Shown: positions 1 to 7,922 of the stretch, one piece after another | Position numbering within the stretch: position 1 is the stretch's first letter | Layout of the letters: the number at the start of each line of letters is the position of its first letter | Notes under the pieces: model-generated | What the model was told of the DNA's origin: nothing | The model's input: the letters and a program-made list of their open reading frames with translations, nothing else | Database searches by the model: none | Program-made: the position numbers and the translations under genes | Source of the DNA: Sebaldella sp. S0638 | Lineage (GTDB): Bacteria; Fusobacteriota; Fusobacteriia; Fusobacteriales; Leptotrichiaceae | Reading direction: 5' to 3' | DNA: 33,858 bases | NCBI RefSeq assembly: GCF_024158605.1 | Contig: NZ_JAMZGM010000040.1 | Span: 1-33,858, forward strand

Positions 1-77
1 TAATTATTACATAAAGTAACAAAGATTTTAAGTAGTTAATTTAGCTTTTTTAACTACAAACATATTATACAAGGAGG
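1..77. repeat. Left copy of a 77-bp perfect terminal inverted repeat
   Basis: Bases 1-77 are the exact reverse complement of 33782-33858; base 78 is the first mismatch. The copy ends inside the 5' untranslated region, right after the AAGGAGG ribosome binding site of the gene at 84. It therefore carries the whole visible upstream region, including the dyad at 32-57. The repeat may extend outwards beyond the window. No transposase or recombinase gene is associated with it here. Confidence 0.97.
32..57. promoter_or_regulatory. Dyad operator upstream of SRPBCC-marR operon
   Basis: GTAGTTAA (32-39) and TTAACTAC (50-57) form perfect 8-bp inverted arms around a 10-bp AT-rich spacer, just upstream of the ribosome binding site at 71-77. 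MarR proteins commonly repress their own operon from such dyads, so the regulator at 514-966 is the natural candidate; this is inference. A TTTAGC-17-TATTAT pair (40-45, 63-68) could be a promoter, but it would start transcription inside the Shine-Dalgarno, so the true promoter may lie further upstream or outside the window. Confidence 0.55.
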
Positions 78-83
78 AATAAA

Positions 84-509
84 ATGTGGACTTATATTCA
101 TGAGAAAGAATGCAATATAGACATTAACAAACTATGGGATTTGTATTCCAAAGTAGAAAACTGGAAATTATGGGATAAAGAAATAGAGGCTATAAGTCTT
201 GAAGGTGAATTTACAGCCGGCACAAAGGGAGTAATGACAATGGAAGGACAGGAGCCTATGAATTTTACGCTTACTGTTGTTGAAGAAAAAAAATGTTTTA
301 TTGATGAAACGGTTATAGAGCCTTTAAATGTTACTATTGTAGTGGGACATTTTATTGAACAGAAAACAAATGATAGATTTTTTATAAGACATTCTGTTAT
401 AATAAAAGGGGAAAATGCTGATATGGTAGCAGAACAAATAGGCGAAAGTTTTACTGTAGATATACCAAACAGCATGGTGGAACTGATAAAACTATCAAGA
501 AAAGGATAA
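84..509 (+). CDS. SRPBCC (START-like/polyketide cyclase-type) family protein
   Basis: A 141-residue soluble protein with the usual size and layout of the SRPBCC hydrophobic-pocket fold. It has an amphipathic N-terminal helix with a W-D-L-x-S-x-V-x-x-W pattern (about residues 18-30), alternating beta strands in the middle (55-110), and a long C-terminal helix (about 115-138). No signal peptide or membrane segment is seen. The start is fixed by AAGGAGG at 71-77, six bases before ATG. It lies four bases upstream of a marR gene and is surely co-transcribed with it; SRPBCC proteins next to MarR regulators often bind or process small hydrophobic compounds. The ligand cannot be told from sequence. 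The upstream region is shared with the aminotransferase at the far end of the window. Confidence 0.8.
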   Translation: MWTYIHEKECNIDINKLWDLYSKVENWKLWDKEIEAISLEGEFTAGTKGVMTMEGQEPMNFTLTVVEEKKCFIDETVIEPLNVTIVVGHFIEQKTNDRFFIRHSVIIKGENADMVAEQIGESFTVDIPNSMVELIKLSRKG

Positions 510-513
510 AAAT

Positions 514-966
514 ATGAAATCATCTAAATTTGCCGATGGTGACCAGAGTGTTGGTCTTGTCTTTTGGAGAGTTTCTGTTTTATGGCAGAGAAAGGTCAAA
601 GAATCACTGAATCAACTGGGAATTACACATACACAGTTTGTCATTCTTGCCACTGTACAGGAATTAAGCGAAAACAGCATTATTGCCACACAAAAGGAAA
701 TCTCAGATTTTTCATCTGTAGATGTAATGACTGTTTCAAGTGTATTAAGACTTCTTGAAAAGAACGGATATCTTGAGAGAAAGCCGCACCCTAAAGATAC
801 CAGAGCTAATATAATTATAATTACGCCAAAAGGAGTAGAAACTATACATACTGCTATTCCTTTAGTGGAAAATATTGATGAAAATTTCTTTTTTGAAAAT
901 GATGAAGAAAACCAACATTTTCTCGAACTTCTTAGTGAATTGAAAAAAAATAACGAAAAATTTTAA
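514..966 (+). CDS. MarR family transcriptional regulator
   Basis: A 150-residue winged-helix regulator. The DNA-recognition region is clear: T-Q-K-E-I-S-D-F followed by a recognition helix with V-D-V-M-T-V-S-S-V-L-R-L-L (about residues 62-85), then the wing H-P-K-D-T-R-A-N (about 94-101), matching the family D-x-R signature. The flanking N- and C-terminal helices would form the dimer interface. It has no cysteine, so it is more likely to respond to a bound ligand than to oxidation. The gene is four bases after the SRPBCC gene with an AAGGA inside that gene's end, indicating translational coupling. The likely binding site is the dyad at 32-57, whose identical copy sits before the aminotransferase gene at 33772. 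Confidence 0.92.
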   Translation: MKSSKFADGDQSVGLVFWRVSVLWQRKVKESLNQLGITHTQFVILATVQELSENSIIATQKEISDFSSVDVMTVSSVLRLLEKNGYLERKPHPKDTRANIIIITPKGVETIHTAIPLVENIDENFFFENDEENQHFLELLSELKKNNEKF

Positions 967-991
967 ATTCAAAATATTCATCCGAACTAAT

Positions 992-1082
992 AAAAAAGCT
1001 GATAAATATAGATATTATGCGCAAATTACACTGCAATAATATTTTTTAAAAAGTTAAGACTCTATATTTTACCAGCTTTTTT
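992..1082 (+). terminator. Nested stem-loop after marR, candidate terminator or structured RNA
   Basis: Outer arms AAAAAAGCTG (992-1001) and CAGCTTTTTT (1073-1082) pair perfectly. A second stem follows inside (1004-1011 with 1062-1069, 8 bp). An inner hairpin pairs ATATTATGC (1012-1020) with 1033-1042 through one bulged A, closing a 12-base loop. The U-run at 1077-1082 lets it act as a terminator for the SRPBCC-marR operon, but the loop between the outer arms is about 70 bases, much larger than usual for intrinsic terminators. Confidence 0.5.
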
Positions 1083-1133
1083 ATATACTTATTAATTTTT
1101 TATACAATCAATATCAAAATAAAATTCAATTTA

Positions 1134-1168
1134 AAAACAGGACTGTCCTGAAAAGGCAGCCCTGTTTT
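1134..1168 (-). terminator. Terminator of the aldo/keto reductase gene
   Basis: AAAACAGG and CCTGTTTT arms (1134-1141, 1161-1168) are extended inward by CTG/CAG across a G.U pair on the minus-strand transcript, with a U-run on the distal side. It begins 8 bases after the reductase stop codon. Confidence 0.75.
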
Positions 1169-1175
1169 ATATTAT

Positions 1176-2090
1176 TTATGGCAATACATGCCCTGCTGCA
1201 GTATAGATTTCATACCATTCCTCACGGCTTAATTCTATATTGCTTGCTTTTGCTATTTCTTTTAGTCTTCCTGTATTCATAGTTCCCACTACCACCTGCA
1301 TTTTTGCCGGATGTCTTAAGATCCATGCAGTTGCTATTGTTACATTTGAAACCCCTTTTTCTTTTGCAATTCTGTCTATTACAGTATTTAGTGCAGAAAA
1401 TTTATCATTATCCAGAAATACGCCTTCAAAAAAACCATACTGATAAGGAGACCATGCCTGTATTGTAATATCTTTTAATCTGCAGTAATCAAGTGTTCCT
1501 CCGTCTCTCATCACAGAATCGTTATTATACATATTTACATTTATACCTGCATCTATCATAACAGTGTGCATTATCCCAAACTGCATCTGATTTATTACTA
1601 TTTTATGATCCAGAAATTTTTGAAGAAGTTCTATCTGATATGGATTATGATTGCTTACTCCGAAATATTTTACCTTTCCGCTCTGATGCAGATGATCAAA
1701 TGCTTCTGCCACCTCTTCAGGTTCCACTAAAGTATCTGGTCTGTGCAAAAGTAAAACATCTACATAATCTGCCTGAAGTCTTTTCAGACTTTTTTCCACA
1801 GATGAAATTATATGTTCTTTGGAAAAATCAAAAAAGCCTTTTCTAATACCGCATTTAGTCTGAAGTATTATATCTTCTCTTTTTAATCCGAGATTTTTTG
1901 CAGCCTCGCCGAATACTTCCTCTGATTTACCATCCCCGTAAATATCTGCGTGATCAAAATATGTAATCCCCTGATCCATTGCTACACCAACTATATTTTC
2001 CACATCAGAAACAGAAAGAGCCTTCATTCTCATACATCCCAAAGACACTTCCGTTCCTTCAAACATCTTTCCAACAGCAATTTTTTTCAT
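1176..2090 (-). CDS. Aldo/keto reductase (YdhF-like oxidoreductase)
   Basis: A 304-residue NADPH-dependent TIM-barrel oxidoreductase. The catalytic tetrad is readable: D46 and Y51 in F-D-H-A-D-I-Y-G, K79 in Q-T-K-C-G, and H116 in L-L-L-H-R-P-D. The C-terminal W-I-L-R-H-P and V-V-V-G-T-M-N-T-G-R stretch (about 255-280) is the cofactor-binding loop region, and the family is the E. coli YdhF type. The ATG at 2090 is chosen because AAGGAG lies nine bases before it; the longer reading frame from 2129 would place the ribosome binding site inside the gene. It is monocistronic, with its own terminator. The substrate is unknown. Confidence 0.9.
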   Translation of the reverse strand: MKKIAVGKMFEGTEVSLGCMRMKALSVSDVENIVGVAMDQGITYFDHADIYGDGKSEEVFGEAAKNLGLKREDIILQTKCGIRKGFFDFSKEHIISSVEKSLKRLQADYVDVLLLHRPDTLVEPEEVAEAFDHLHQSGKVKYFGVSNHNPYQIELLQKFLDHKIVINQMQFGIMHTVMIDAGINVNMYNNDSVMRDGGTLDYCRLKDITIQAWSPYQYGFFEGVFLDNDKFSALNTVIDRIAKEKGVSNVTIATAWILRHPAKMQVVVGTMNTGRLKEIAKASNIELSREEWYEIYTAAGHVLP

Positions 2091-2185
2091 GTTTTTCATC
2101 TCCTTAATATTTTTATTAATTAGAATCATGTATACGCATATTATTTTTTGTAAACTTTCTTAATATTTCCTGTTTTCTTTAAAAT

Positions 2186-2225
2186 GGAACTTCCTTACTA
2201 CATTTCTATGTAAAACGGAAGTTCC
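2186..2225 (-). terminator. Two-part perfect hairpin after smpB
   Basis: GGAACTTCC (2186-2194) and GGAAGTTCC (2217-2225) are perfect 9-bp arms. Inside them TACAT (2199-2203) and ATGTA (2208-2212) pair around a TTCT loop. It sits 28 bases after the smpB stop and 95 bases before the reductase start. It probably ends the yajC-to-smpB operon, although the following U-tract is weak (ATTTTAAAG). Confidence 0.5.
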
Positions 2226-2253
2226 TTTATTTCTGCCAAGAAAACTGCAGCAT

Positions 2254-2700
2254 TTATCTGCCGAAATCTTTTATTGATCTTTCTATATCTCTCTTCTGGT
2301 CTTTTCTTTTCAGGTCATCTCTTTTATCATAAAGTTTTTTACCTTTAGCAAGAGCCATTTCCACTTTGACAAGTCTGTTCTTAGTATATATATTCAAAGG
2401 GATCAGAGTATATCCTTTTTCAGCTATTTTCCCTGCTAGCTTTTCTATCTCTTTTCTGTGAAGAAGCAGTTTACGTACTCTTGTCTCGGGAAGATTATTT
2501 ATATTGCCGAATTCATAGTTACTTACATGCATATTCATAATGAAAACTTCATTTTTTATAATTCTTATAAAGCTTTCTTTTATGCTGACTTTCCCGTTTT
2601 TTATTGATTTTACTTCTGTTCCGTGAAGCTCTATTCCTGCTTCAATTTTTTCTTCTATAAAATAATCATGAAAGGCTTTTTTGTTTCGTGCTATATTCAT
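2254..2700 (-). CDS. smpB: SsrA-binding protein SmpB
   Basis: A 148-residue RNA-binding protein that carries tmRNA to stalled ribosomes in trans-translation. Family hallmarks are present in order: N-A-R-N-K-K-A-like start (residues 3-8), [11 protein letters not shown] (22-32), the oligonucleotide-binding barrel, K-G-K-K-L-Y-D-K-R (about 120-128), and a basic C-terminal tail that reaches into the mRNA channel. Its length is normal. An AGGAGA precedes the ATG. It lies nine bases after the gene at 2710 and is the last gene of the operon that also holds rnr, whose product degrades the defective mRNAs released by trans-translation. No tmRNA gene is visible nearby. Confidence 0.97.
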   Translation of the reverse strand: MNIARNKKAFHDYFIEEKIEAGIELHGTEVKSIKNGKVSIKESFIRIIKNEVFIMNMHVSNYEFGNINNLPETRVRKLLLHRKEIEKLAGKIAEKGYTLIPLNIYTKNRLVKVEMALAKGKKLYDKRDDLKRKDQKRDIERSIKDFGR

Positions 2701-2709
2701 ATTATTCTC

Positions 2710-3297
2710 CTATTCTTCGTCGTCAACCACAAATACCTGTCCCGCTACACCAGGCTCAAGTATCTTTCCTATATCATCTTTTGTACTTTTAGCTCTGTAT
2801 ACTTCCAGAGTTTTATTGTCTATTACCTCTATTACTGCGTAATATTTTTTACCTTTAGTTCTTTTTATTGTAACATTAAATGTTTTTACTGTATCTGCTC
2901 TTCCGGCATGCTTTATGGAATAATCATTATAGAATACCTCATCAGCAGGATAATCTGCCAGTAACGGATCATATTCATATATTGATACTGCTACGTCTCC
3001 GTTTTTTATTGCAGGAATATTTTTACTTATTTTTAGTTTAAGTGTAACTTTTGTACTAACTGCTTTGTCTCCTTTTGGTTCCTCAGGTATTGCTTCCTCT
3101 TTTGCAGTCTGCTTAGTAGTTGCCTTTGGTGTTGTTTTAGGTGCAGTAGTTCTAGGCGTTGTCTTTGGAGCTGCGTTTTCCTGCTTTATTGCCGCATCAT
3201 CCGGCAGTGTTTCCAGTGTATTTACCTCATCAGGGATATTTTCAGTAAATCCCAGTGTAAAAATTAATATAAACAATGTAAAAATCAGCTTTTTCAT
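2710..3297 (-). CDS. Secreted protein of unknown function with Thr/Pro/Lys-rich linker
   Basis: A 195-residue protein I do not recognise. It starts with a signal peptide (M-K-K-L then a hydrophobic core to about residue 18). There is no lipobox cysteine, so it is probably periplasmic or surface-exposed. Residues about 44-66 form a low-complexity linker repeating T-T-P-K/R-x-T. The C-terminal 110 residues alternate beta strands (V-T-L-K-L-K-I, V-A-V-S-I-Y-E-Y, T-F-N-V-T-I-K, Y-Y-A-V-I-E-V) like an immunoglobulin-type sandwich. It sits between rnr and smpB, two genes often adjacent in other bacteria, and is evidently co-transcribed with them. A functional link to RNA quality control is not supported by its export signal. 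Confidence 0.8.
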   Translation of the reverse strand: MKKLIFTLFILIFTLGFTENIPDEVNTLETLPDDAAIKQENAAPKTTPRTTAPKTTPKATTKQTAKEEAIPEEPKGDKAVSTKVTLKLKISKNIPAIKNGDVAVSIYEYDPLLADYPADEVFYNDYSIKHAGRADTVKTFNVTIKRTKGKKYYAVIEVIDNKTLEVYRAKSTKDDIGKILEPGVAGQVFVVDDEE

Positions 3298-3320
3298 ATT
3301 TTCACCTTTCCTCTCAAAAA

Positions 3321-5408
3321 TTATTCCTTATATGGAATTACTTCTATTTCCATTTTCTCAAAACTTGCACTGGTTACAAATACTTTTAACGTGTTTCCTA
3401 TTGTATACTCCAGACCATTATGCGTATTTATCATTTTGTAGTTTTCTTCATCATACATATAGTCGTCTTGTTCTCCATGTATATTATAAACCACTTCAAC
3501 ATGATTTTCCAGTTCCATAAATATCTTGCTTTTATTCATTCCGCTTATTCTTGCCACAAATACTTCTCCGACTTTATCCTGCATGTACTCAATTAATTTT
3601 ATTTTTATACTTTCCTCTTCCATTCTGTCTGCATCTCTTTCAGTTTTGGAAATATGCTTGGAAATCAATTCATATTCAGAAAGCATTTCTTCTTTTTCCT
3701 TTTCTTTTATAAATTTCTCAAGCGACTTGCCAAGTACCCTGTGCACTATCAAATCTGAATATCTTCTTATCGGCGATGTAAAATGCAGATAAAATTTTGA
3801 TGATAACCCAAAGTGTCCAAGATTTTTGTTGTTATATCTGGCTCTCTGCATAGCTCGTAAAATCAGCTTATGTATCAGATACCCTTCGTCAAGATCCTTT
3901 GTTTTCTCTATTATAGTCTGAAATTTTCCAGGATGTATGTCTTCCAGATTTTTCAGGTGATATCCGAATTTTATCAATGTGTCATTCAGAGTTTTTATCT
4001 TTTCCTTGTCAGGATCTTCGTGGACTCTGTATATAGCCGGAATTTCTTCCCAGAATAACTTTTCCGCTACAGCCTCATTTGCTGCAACCATGAAATCTTC
4101 AATTATTCTTTCAGATTCTCCTCTTTTTCTCAATTCTATATCTTTCACGCTTTTGTCATCATTTAATACTACTTTTATCTCAGGAAGCTCAAAATCTATA
4201 CTTCCTCTTCTTTTCTTTGCCTCTCTCAAAAGCATTGATAATTCAAGCATTTCAGTAATCATTTCTTTTATATCCTGATATTCTGCATTTGCTTCTTCTG
4301 ACTCTGCTATGATTTCATTTACTTTCGAGTATGTCATTCTGTGCTTTGATTTGATTACTGACTTATAAAAATCATTTTTCACTACTTTTCCGCTGTTATC
4401 AAAGTGTATTTCAGCTGAAAAAGTCAGCTTATCCTCATTTGGATTAAGCGAACACAAATCATTCGAAAGCTTTCTCGGGAGCATTGGTATTACTCTGTCC
4501 ACAAGGTATATCGAGTTCCCTCTTTTCAATGCCTCTTCATCCAGCTTTGTTTTTTCTTTTACATAGTGGGAAACATCCGCTATACTTACTATCAGTCTGT
4601 ATCCTTCAGATGACTTCTCCACATAAACAGCATCATCAAGGTCTTTTGCATCAGAACCGTCTATGGTAATAATGTCCAGATCCCTAAGATCCTTTCTCCC
4701 GTTCAGATCAACAGCATTTAATTTCTCCATTTTTGCCAATTCTGCTTCTACTTCATCAGAAAATTCCTCGCTTATTCCGTTATTAATAAGAATAGCATTT
4801 ATAAGGGCTTCTGTATCATGAGGATCACCAAGGATACTTATTATTTCACCTTCCGGCTTTCTGTCCTCATCTCCCCAGAAGTAAATTTTTACTGCAACAA
4901 GGTCACCGTTTTTGGCTCCTCTTACTTTTTTCTTACTTACATAAACATCTCTTCCCATTGCTTCTCTAGGCAGAACAAAACCAAAATTATCATTTTGCTG
5001 ATAAACTCCGATTATTACATTTTTGGCTCTTTCTACTATTTTGTATACTTCGCCTTCTCTGCTCTTTCCTGCCTTTGCCTCTTTCAAAATTCTCACAAGA
5101 ACGGTATCACCGTTCATTGCTCCTTTCAAATACGGCCCGGGAATAAATATACTGTTTTCTCCTTCCAGATCCAAAAAGCCGAATTTCCCTGTTGTAATGG
5201 AAATATCTCCTCTTATATACCCTTCTTTTTCAGGAAGTGTATATTTACCGCTTTTTACCAGAAGTATTTCGCCTCTGTCTATCCATTCTTCCAGAAGCTG
5301 TTTATTTTTTTTCCTGCTTTTTTTAGACCATCCAAGACTGCTGATTATTTCATTATATGTCATGGATTTATGCTCTAAAAGCTCTTTTAAATCTTTCAAT
5401 TCTCTCAT
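3321..5408 (-). CDS. rnr: Ribonuclease R
   Basis: A 695-residue processive 3'-5' exoribonuclease of the RNase II/R family that degrades structured RNA, including defective mRNAs from trans-translation. An N-terminal helical winged-helix region (1-60) and cold-shock-type RNA-binding domains (about 60-190) precede the RNB catalytic domain. Its Mg-binding aspartates are D250, D256, D258 and D259 in I-D-G-S-D-A-K-D-L-D-D-A. The family signature F-T-S-P-I-R-R-Y-S-D-L appears around residue 560, and an S1 domain closes the protein (about 620-692). The ATG overlaps the yqeK stop as ATGA, so the two are translationally coupled. Confidence 0.96.
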   Translation of the reverse strand: MRELKDLKELLEHKSMTYNEIISSLGWSKKSRKKNKQLLEEWIDRGEILLVKSGKYTLPEKEGYIRGDISITTGKFGFLDLEGENSIFIPGPYLKGAMNGDTVLVRILKEAKAGKSREGEVYKIVERAKNVIIGVYQQNDNFGFVLPREAMGRDVYVSKKKVRGAKNGDLVAVKIYFWGDEDRKPEGEIISILGDPHDTEALINAILINNGISEEFSDEVEAELAKMEKLNAVDLNGRKDLRDLDIITIDGSDAKDLDDAVYVEKSSEGYRLIVSIADVSHYVKEKTKLDEEALKRGNSIYLVDRVIPMLPRKLSNDLCSLNPNEDKLTFSAEIHFDNSGKVVKNDFYKSVIKSKHRMTYSKVNEIIAESEEANAEYQDIKEMITEMLELSMLLREAKKRRGSIDFELPEIKVVLNDDKSVKDIELRKRGESERIIEDFMVAANEAVAEKLFWEEIPAIYRVHEDPDKEKIKTLNDTLIKFGYHLKNLEDIHPGKFQTIIEKTKDLDEGYLIHKLILRAMQRARYNNKNLGHFGLSSKFYLHFTSPIRRYSDLIVHRVLGKSLEKFIKEKEKEEMLSEYELISKHISKTERDADRMEEESIKIKLIEYMQDKVGEVFVARISGMNKSKIFMELENHVEVVYNIHGEQDDYMYDEENYKMINTHNGLEYTIGNTLKVFVTSASFEKMEIEVIPYKE

Positions 5409-5989
5409 ATTTTTTCTCTCTCTTTTTTCTTTTTAGTTAGTAGATCATTTCTAAAAGTCAGTGTATTAGGGTGTATCAGAGAATCCTTTTTTATAAGATA
5501 CTCTATCTTTTGGTTTAATTCATAAATTATAGCTGTATCTATATTTTTTTCGGCAAGTTTCCTTGTCTTTACCACTCCGAGCCAGTCCCTGTCATCTTCT
5601 ATAGCATCTGCGAGATACACTATCTTAGCTGTGAGTGACATATCCTTCTTACCTATTGTATGGTATCTAATGGCATCCAGAATTTCCTCATCATCTATGC
5701 CAAGCTCTTTTTCTGCCACTTCTGCCGCTGCAAATCCGTGAAGTATCTGCCCGTTTCTGTATACATCACTGTTTACTTCGGGATATTTATCTCCCACCAG
5801 TTCTACCATATCGCTTAGCTTATAAAATTTAGCTATATCATGTAAATATGCACCTATTTTGACTTTGTCAATAGGTGCATTATATAATTTAGCCAGTTGT
5901 TTGGCTTTTTTCACTACTCTTTTTGTATGGTTGTATCTTTTTTCATCCAGCTTTGTTTTTACATATTCGCTTATCTTTTTCATTTCCAT
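5405..5989 (-). CDS. yqeK: HD-domain hydrolase YqeK (bis(5'-nucleosyl)-tetraphosphatase, symmetrical)
   Basis: A 194-residue HD-superfamily phosphohydrolase matching YqeK, which cleaves the alarmone Ap4A symmetrically to ADP. Metal and active-site residues fit: H21, the H50-D51 pair in Y-L-H-D-I-A-K, H84 in L-H-G, H110 in I-R-Y-H-T-I-G, and D128 in Y-L-A-D-A-I-E. The ATG at 5989 is preferred because AAGGTGAT lies just before it; the longer frame to 6022 would run into the preceding gene. It starts ten bases after the GerMN gene and overlaps rnr by four bases. Confidence 0.9.
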   Translation of the reverse strand: MEMKKISEYVKTKLDEKRYNHTKRVVKKAKQLAKLYNAPIDKVKIGAYLHDIAKFYKLSDMVELVGDKYPEVNSDVYRNGQILHGFAAAEVAEKELGIDDEEILDAIRYHTIGKKDMSLTAKIVYLADAIEDDRDWLGVVKTRKLAEKNIDTAIIYELNQKIEYLIKKDSLIHPNTLTFRNDLLTKKKKEREKI

Positions 5990-5999
5990 GATGATCACC

Positions 6000-6503
6000 T
6001 TATAATATAGAATCTCCGTCAATCTGAACTACAACTTCCTGTATGTTAAACTTCTCCGCAATCGTCTTTTTTACAGACTCCACAAATCCGTTATACAGTG
6101 TTTCATTAGTTGCTTTAAGGCTTCTAAGGTCCGAATTGAATATGATTATTTCTTTCTTTCCGCCGTCCACTCTGTAAGCACTCAAAAATTTTGCTTCTTT
6201 TGGTACAAATGTAGATTTAAGTATTATCTGATTCACATAGTCACCTTCTACTATGGTTCTTCTGCTTTCTATACCGTTTGAAACCTGATCTATCACATTC
6301 GTTGCCGGGTTATAGACATAAAAACTTATCTGCTCCATCTGAGTCTGTATATCTTCCTGACTGGCAGAATTCTTTACATCTACCTTTTTTATTGCATTTA
6401 TATCTACTTTAGAATCTCTGTAAGATAAAATCCCTACTAATACCGCCAGAATCATCATAAATATGACAAATTTATTACCGGCCAGAATCTTTTTAATATC
6501 CAT
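6000..6503 (-). CDS. Membrane-anchored GerMN-domain protein
   Basis: A 167-residue protein with a short cytoplasmic start, one membrane helix (about residues 12-28), and a single extracytoplasmic domain of about 110 residues. The domain resembles GerMN: a beta start (I-S-F-Y-V-Y-N), a helix before strands K-E-A-K-F-L-S-A-Y-R-V-D-G-G, and the closing helix plus strand E-V-V-V-Q-I-D-G-D. GerMN domains usually accompany cell-wall-related or spore-germination proteins. Here it lies between an N-acetylmuramoyl-L-alanine amidase (upstream, 15 bases) and yqeK, which supports a role at the peptidoglycan. The assignment rests on pattern, not alignment. Confidence 0.7.
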   Translation of the reverse strand: MDIKKILAGNKFVIFMMILAVLVGILSYRDSKVDINAIKKVDVKNSASQEDIQTQMEQISFYVYNPATNVIDQVSNGIESRRTIVEGDYVNQIILKSTFVPKEAKFLSAYRVDGGKKEIIIFNSDLRSLKATNETLYNGFVESVKKTIAEKFNIQEVVVQIDGDSIL

Positions 6504-6518
6504 GAACCTTTACTCCTT

Positions 6519-7535
6519 CTAATAAAAGTGTTTTCTGACACCTTCAGCTATAGATTTAGCTACTACCCTTTTATAATAATCATTCCCAAAATATGACATA
6601 TCTCCGGAATTAGATATAAATCCTATTTCTACCAGTATTGAAGGAGACTTGCTTCCTCTTAATACCGCAAAATTAGCTCCGAAGACACCTCTTTTTCTCA
6701 GTCCTATATCACCAACCATATTATCCAGAACATCTGTAGCTACTGCAGCACTTTTCTGCTGATTAGCCCTGTAAAATATATCGTTTAAAATAAAATCCGA
6801 TACAGGCTCTGTTACTCCGTATTTAGAATCCACACTATTCTCAAATTTTGCTACTTCAGCTGCATATGATGATTCTTTTTTTGAGTAATAGAATACTTCT
6901 GCTCCGTTACCTGAGCTGTTTGAAGCGGAATTTAAATGAATACTTATAAAGAAGTCAGCATTGGCATCATTACCTATATCTGCTCTTTCACCAAGCGGTA
7001 TAAATACATCGCTGTCTCTTGTCAAAATTACTTTATAGTCGTTTCTTAATTCACTTGCCAAATATCTTGCCACATCCAGCGCTATATCTTTTTCTCTGTA
7101 TCCGTTCCCGGTTGCACCTGAATCTTTTCCTCCATGGCCGGCATCTACTATTATAGTATATTTTTTCTTTGCTGCTGTCGCCTTAGTGAAGGTAACTCTT
7201 AATTCTCCTCCGAAAACTGCTACTTTGTAGTCTACCCCTCTTGCAAGGTATATTGTCGTACTGACTGTATTGTTCAATGTGCTCATAGCCACTGTATCTA
7301 CGAATTTATCATTTATATTCAGTGTATTTGGCACTGTTTTACTTATTGTTGAATTAGAAAACTCTATTACTAATGCATCCTGTCCTTTATCATATCTGGT
7401 CTTATACTGCGGAACTTTTTTTTCTTTAAAGAATATAGAATAAGTTCCTGATTTATATGTAGTTCTGTCTAAAGTTTCACCTAACAGAGTAAAACTAAAT
7501 AAAATAATTGACATTAATATAACTATTTTTTTCAT
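6519..7535 (-). CDS. amiC: N-acetylmuramoyl-L-alanine amidase, AmiC type
   Basis: A 338-residue exported zinc amidase that cuts the bond between N-acetylmuramic acid and L-alanine, typically to separate daughter cells. It has a signal peptide (1 to about 20), a beta-rich N-terminal AMIN-like targeting domain (about 25-120), and an Amidase_3 catalytic domain (126-336). Zinc ligands and catalytic residues are H134 in D-A-G-H-G-G-K-D, E148 in R-E-K-D, H200 in S-I-H-L-N-S, and E303 in V-E-I-G-F-I-S-N. It follows yajC by 23 bases and is followed closely by the GerMN gene. Confidence 0.93.
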   Translation of the reverse strand: MKKIVILMSIILFSFTLLGETLDRTTYKSGTYSIFFKEKKVPQYKTRYDKGQDALVIEFSNSTISKTVPNTLNINDKFVDTVAMSTLNNTVSTTIYLARGVDYKVAVFGGELRVTFTKATAAKKKYTIIVDAGHGGKDSGATGNGYREKDIALDVARYLASELRNDYKVILTRDSDVFIPLGERADIGNDANADFFISIHLNSASNSSGNGAEVFYYSKKESSYAAEVAKFENSVDSKYGVTEPVSDFILNDIFYRANQQKSAAVATDVLDNMVGDIGLRKRGVFGANFAVLRGSKSPSILVEIGFISNSGDMSYFGNDYYKRVVAKSIAEGVRKHFY

Positions 7536-7558
7536 TACTGATTACTCCTTATTATTAT

Positions 7559-7816
7559 TTACCCTTTTCTAGCTATAGCTGATCTTATCACTGTTATTTT
7601 AGCATTATTGTCGATCTTTATATCTACTGAATTATCCTCTTCATTTACTCTTGCGATTGTTCCTTTTATTCCGCCTATTGTTACTACTTTATCCCCTGTT
7701 TTAAGGCTGTCCATTAATTTCATCTGTTCCTTTTTTCTCTTATTGCTTGAATAAAAAATTATAGCAATCATTACAATTAATGGTAAAAAATATATATACT
7801 GAACATAAGCTCCCAT
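7559..7816 (-). CDS. yajC: Preprotein translocase subunit YajC
   Basis: An 85-residue inner-membrane accessory of the Sec translocon. It has an N-terminal membrane helix (about 7-23), a basic segment R-K-K-E-Q-M, and the typical cytosolic strand region G-D-K-V-V-T-I-G-G-I-K-G-T-I (about 41-54). It is the first gene of the seven-gene minus-strand operon, with AAAGGAGT before the ATG and a clear promoter at 7851-7880. Confidence 0.95.
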   Translation of the reverse strand: MGAYVQYIYFLPLIVMIAIIFYSSNKRKKEQMKLMDSLKTGDKVVTIGGIKGTIARVNEEDNSVDIKIDNNAKITVIRSAIARKG

Positions 7817-7850
7817 ATTACACTCCTTTTAATTGATATAAATCTACAGT

Positions 7851-7880
7851 ATTATAACATAAAATATCATTAAACACCAA
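7851..7880 (-). promoter_or_regulatory. Promoter of the yajC-to-smpB operon
   Basis: On the minus strand, TATAAT (7851-7856) lies 18 bp from a partial -35, TTGGTG (7875-7880). The start point would fall about 28 bases before the yajC ATG. Confidence 0.6.
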
Positions 7881-7922
7881 ATTTAAATTTATAATTCTAA
7901 TACATTTCAAAGTTATAAAACT

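Noticed and set aside
40-68. TTTAGC-17-TATTAT promoter inside the terminal repeat
   Set aside because: Transcription from it would start within the Shine-Dalgarno sequence and leave no usable ribosome binding site, so I do not call it.
98-523. Long minus-strand open frame opposite the SRPBCC gene
   Set aside because: It mirrors a well-supported plus-strand gene with a strong ribosome binding site; its own translation is a Ser/Phe-rich shadow without a start signal.
2254-2700. A tmRNA gene next to smpB
   Set aside because: The flanking intergenic sequences are too short and lack the tRNA-like ends; none is visible in the window.
3100-3180. Possible tandem DNA repeat in the T-T-P-K linker of the gene at 2710
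   Set aside because: Short degenerate codon repeats of a low-complexity linker; no regular unit long enough to call a repeat.
4818-5436. Long plus-strand frames of up to 186 residues opposite rnr
   Set aside because: Phe/Tyr/Cys-rich translations without ribosome binding sites, fully overlapped by the conserved RNase R gene.
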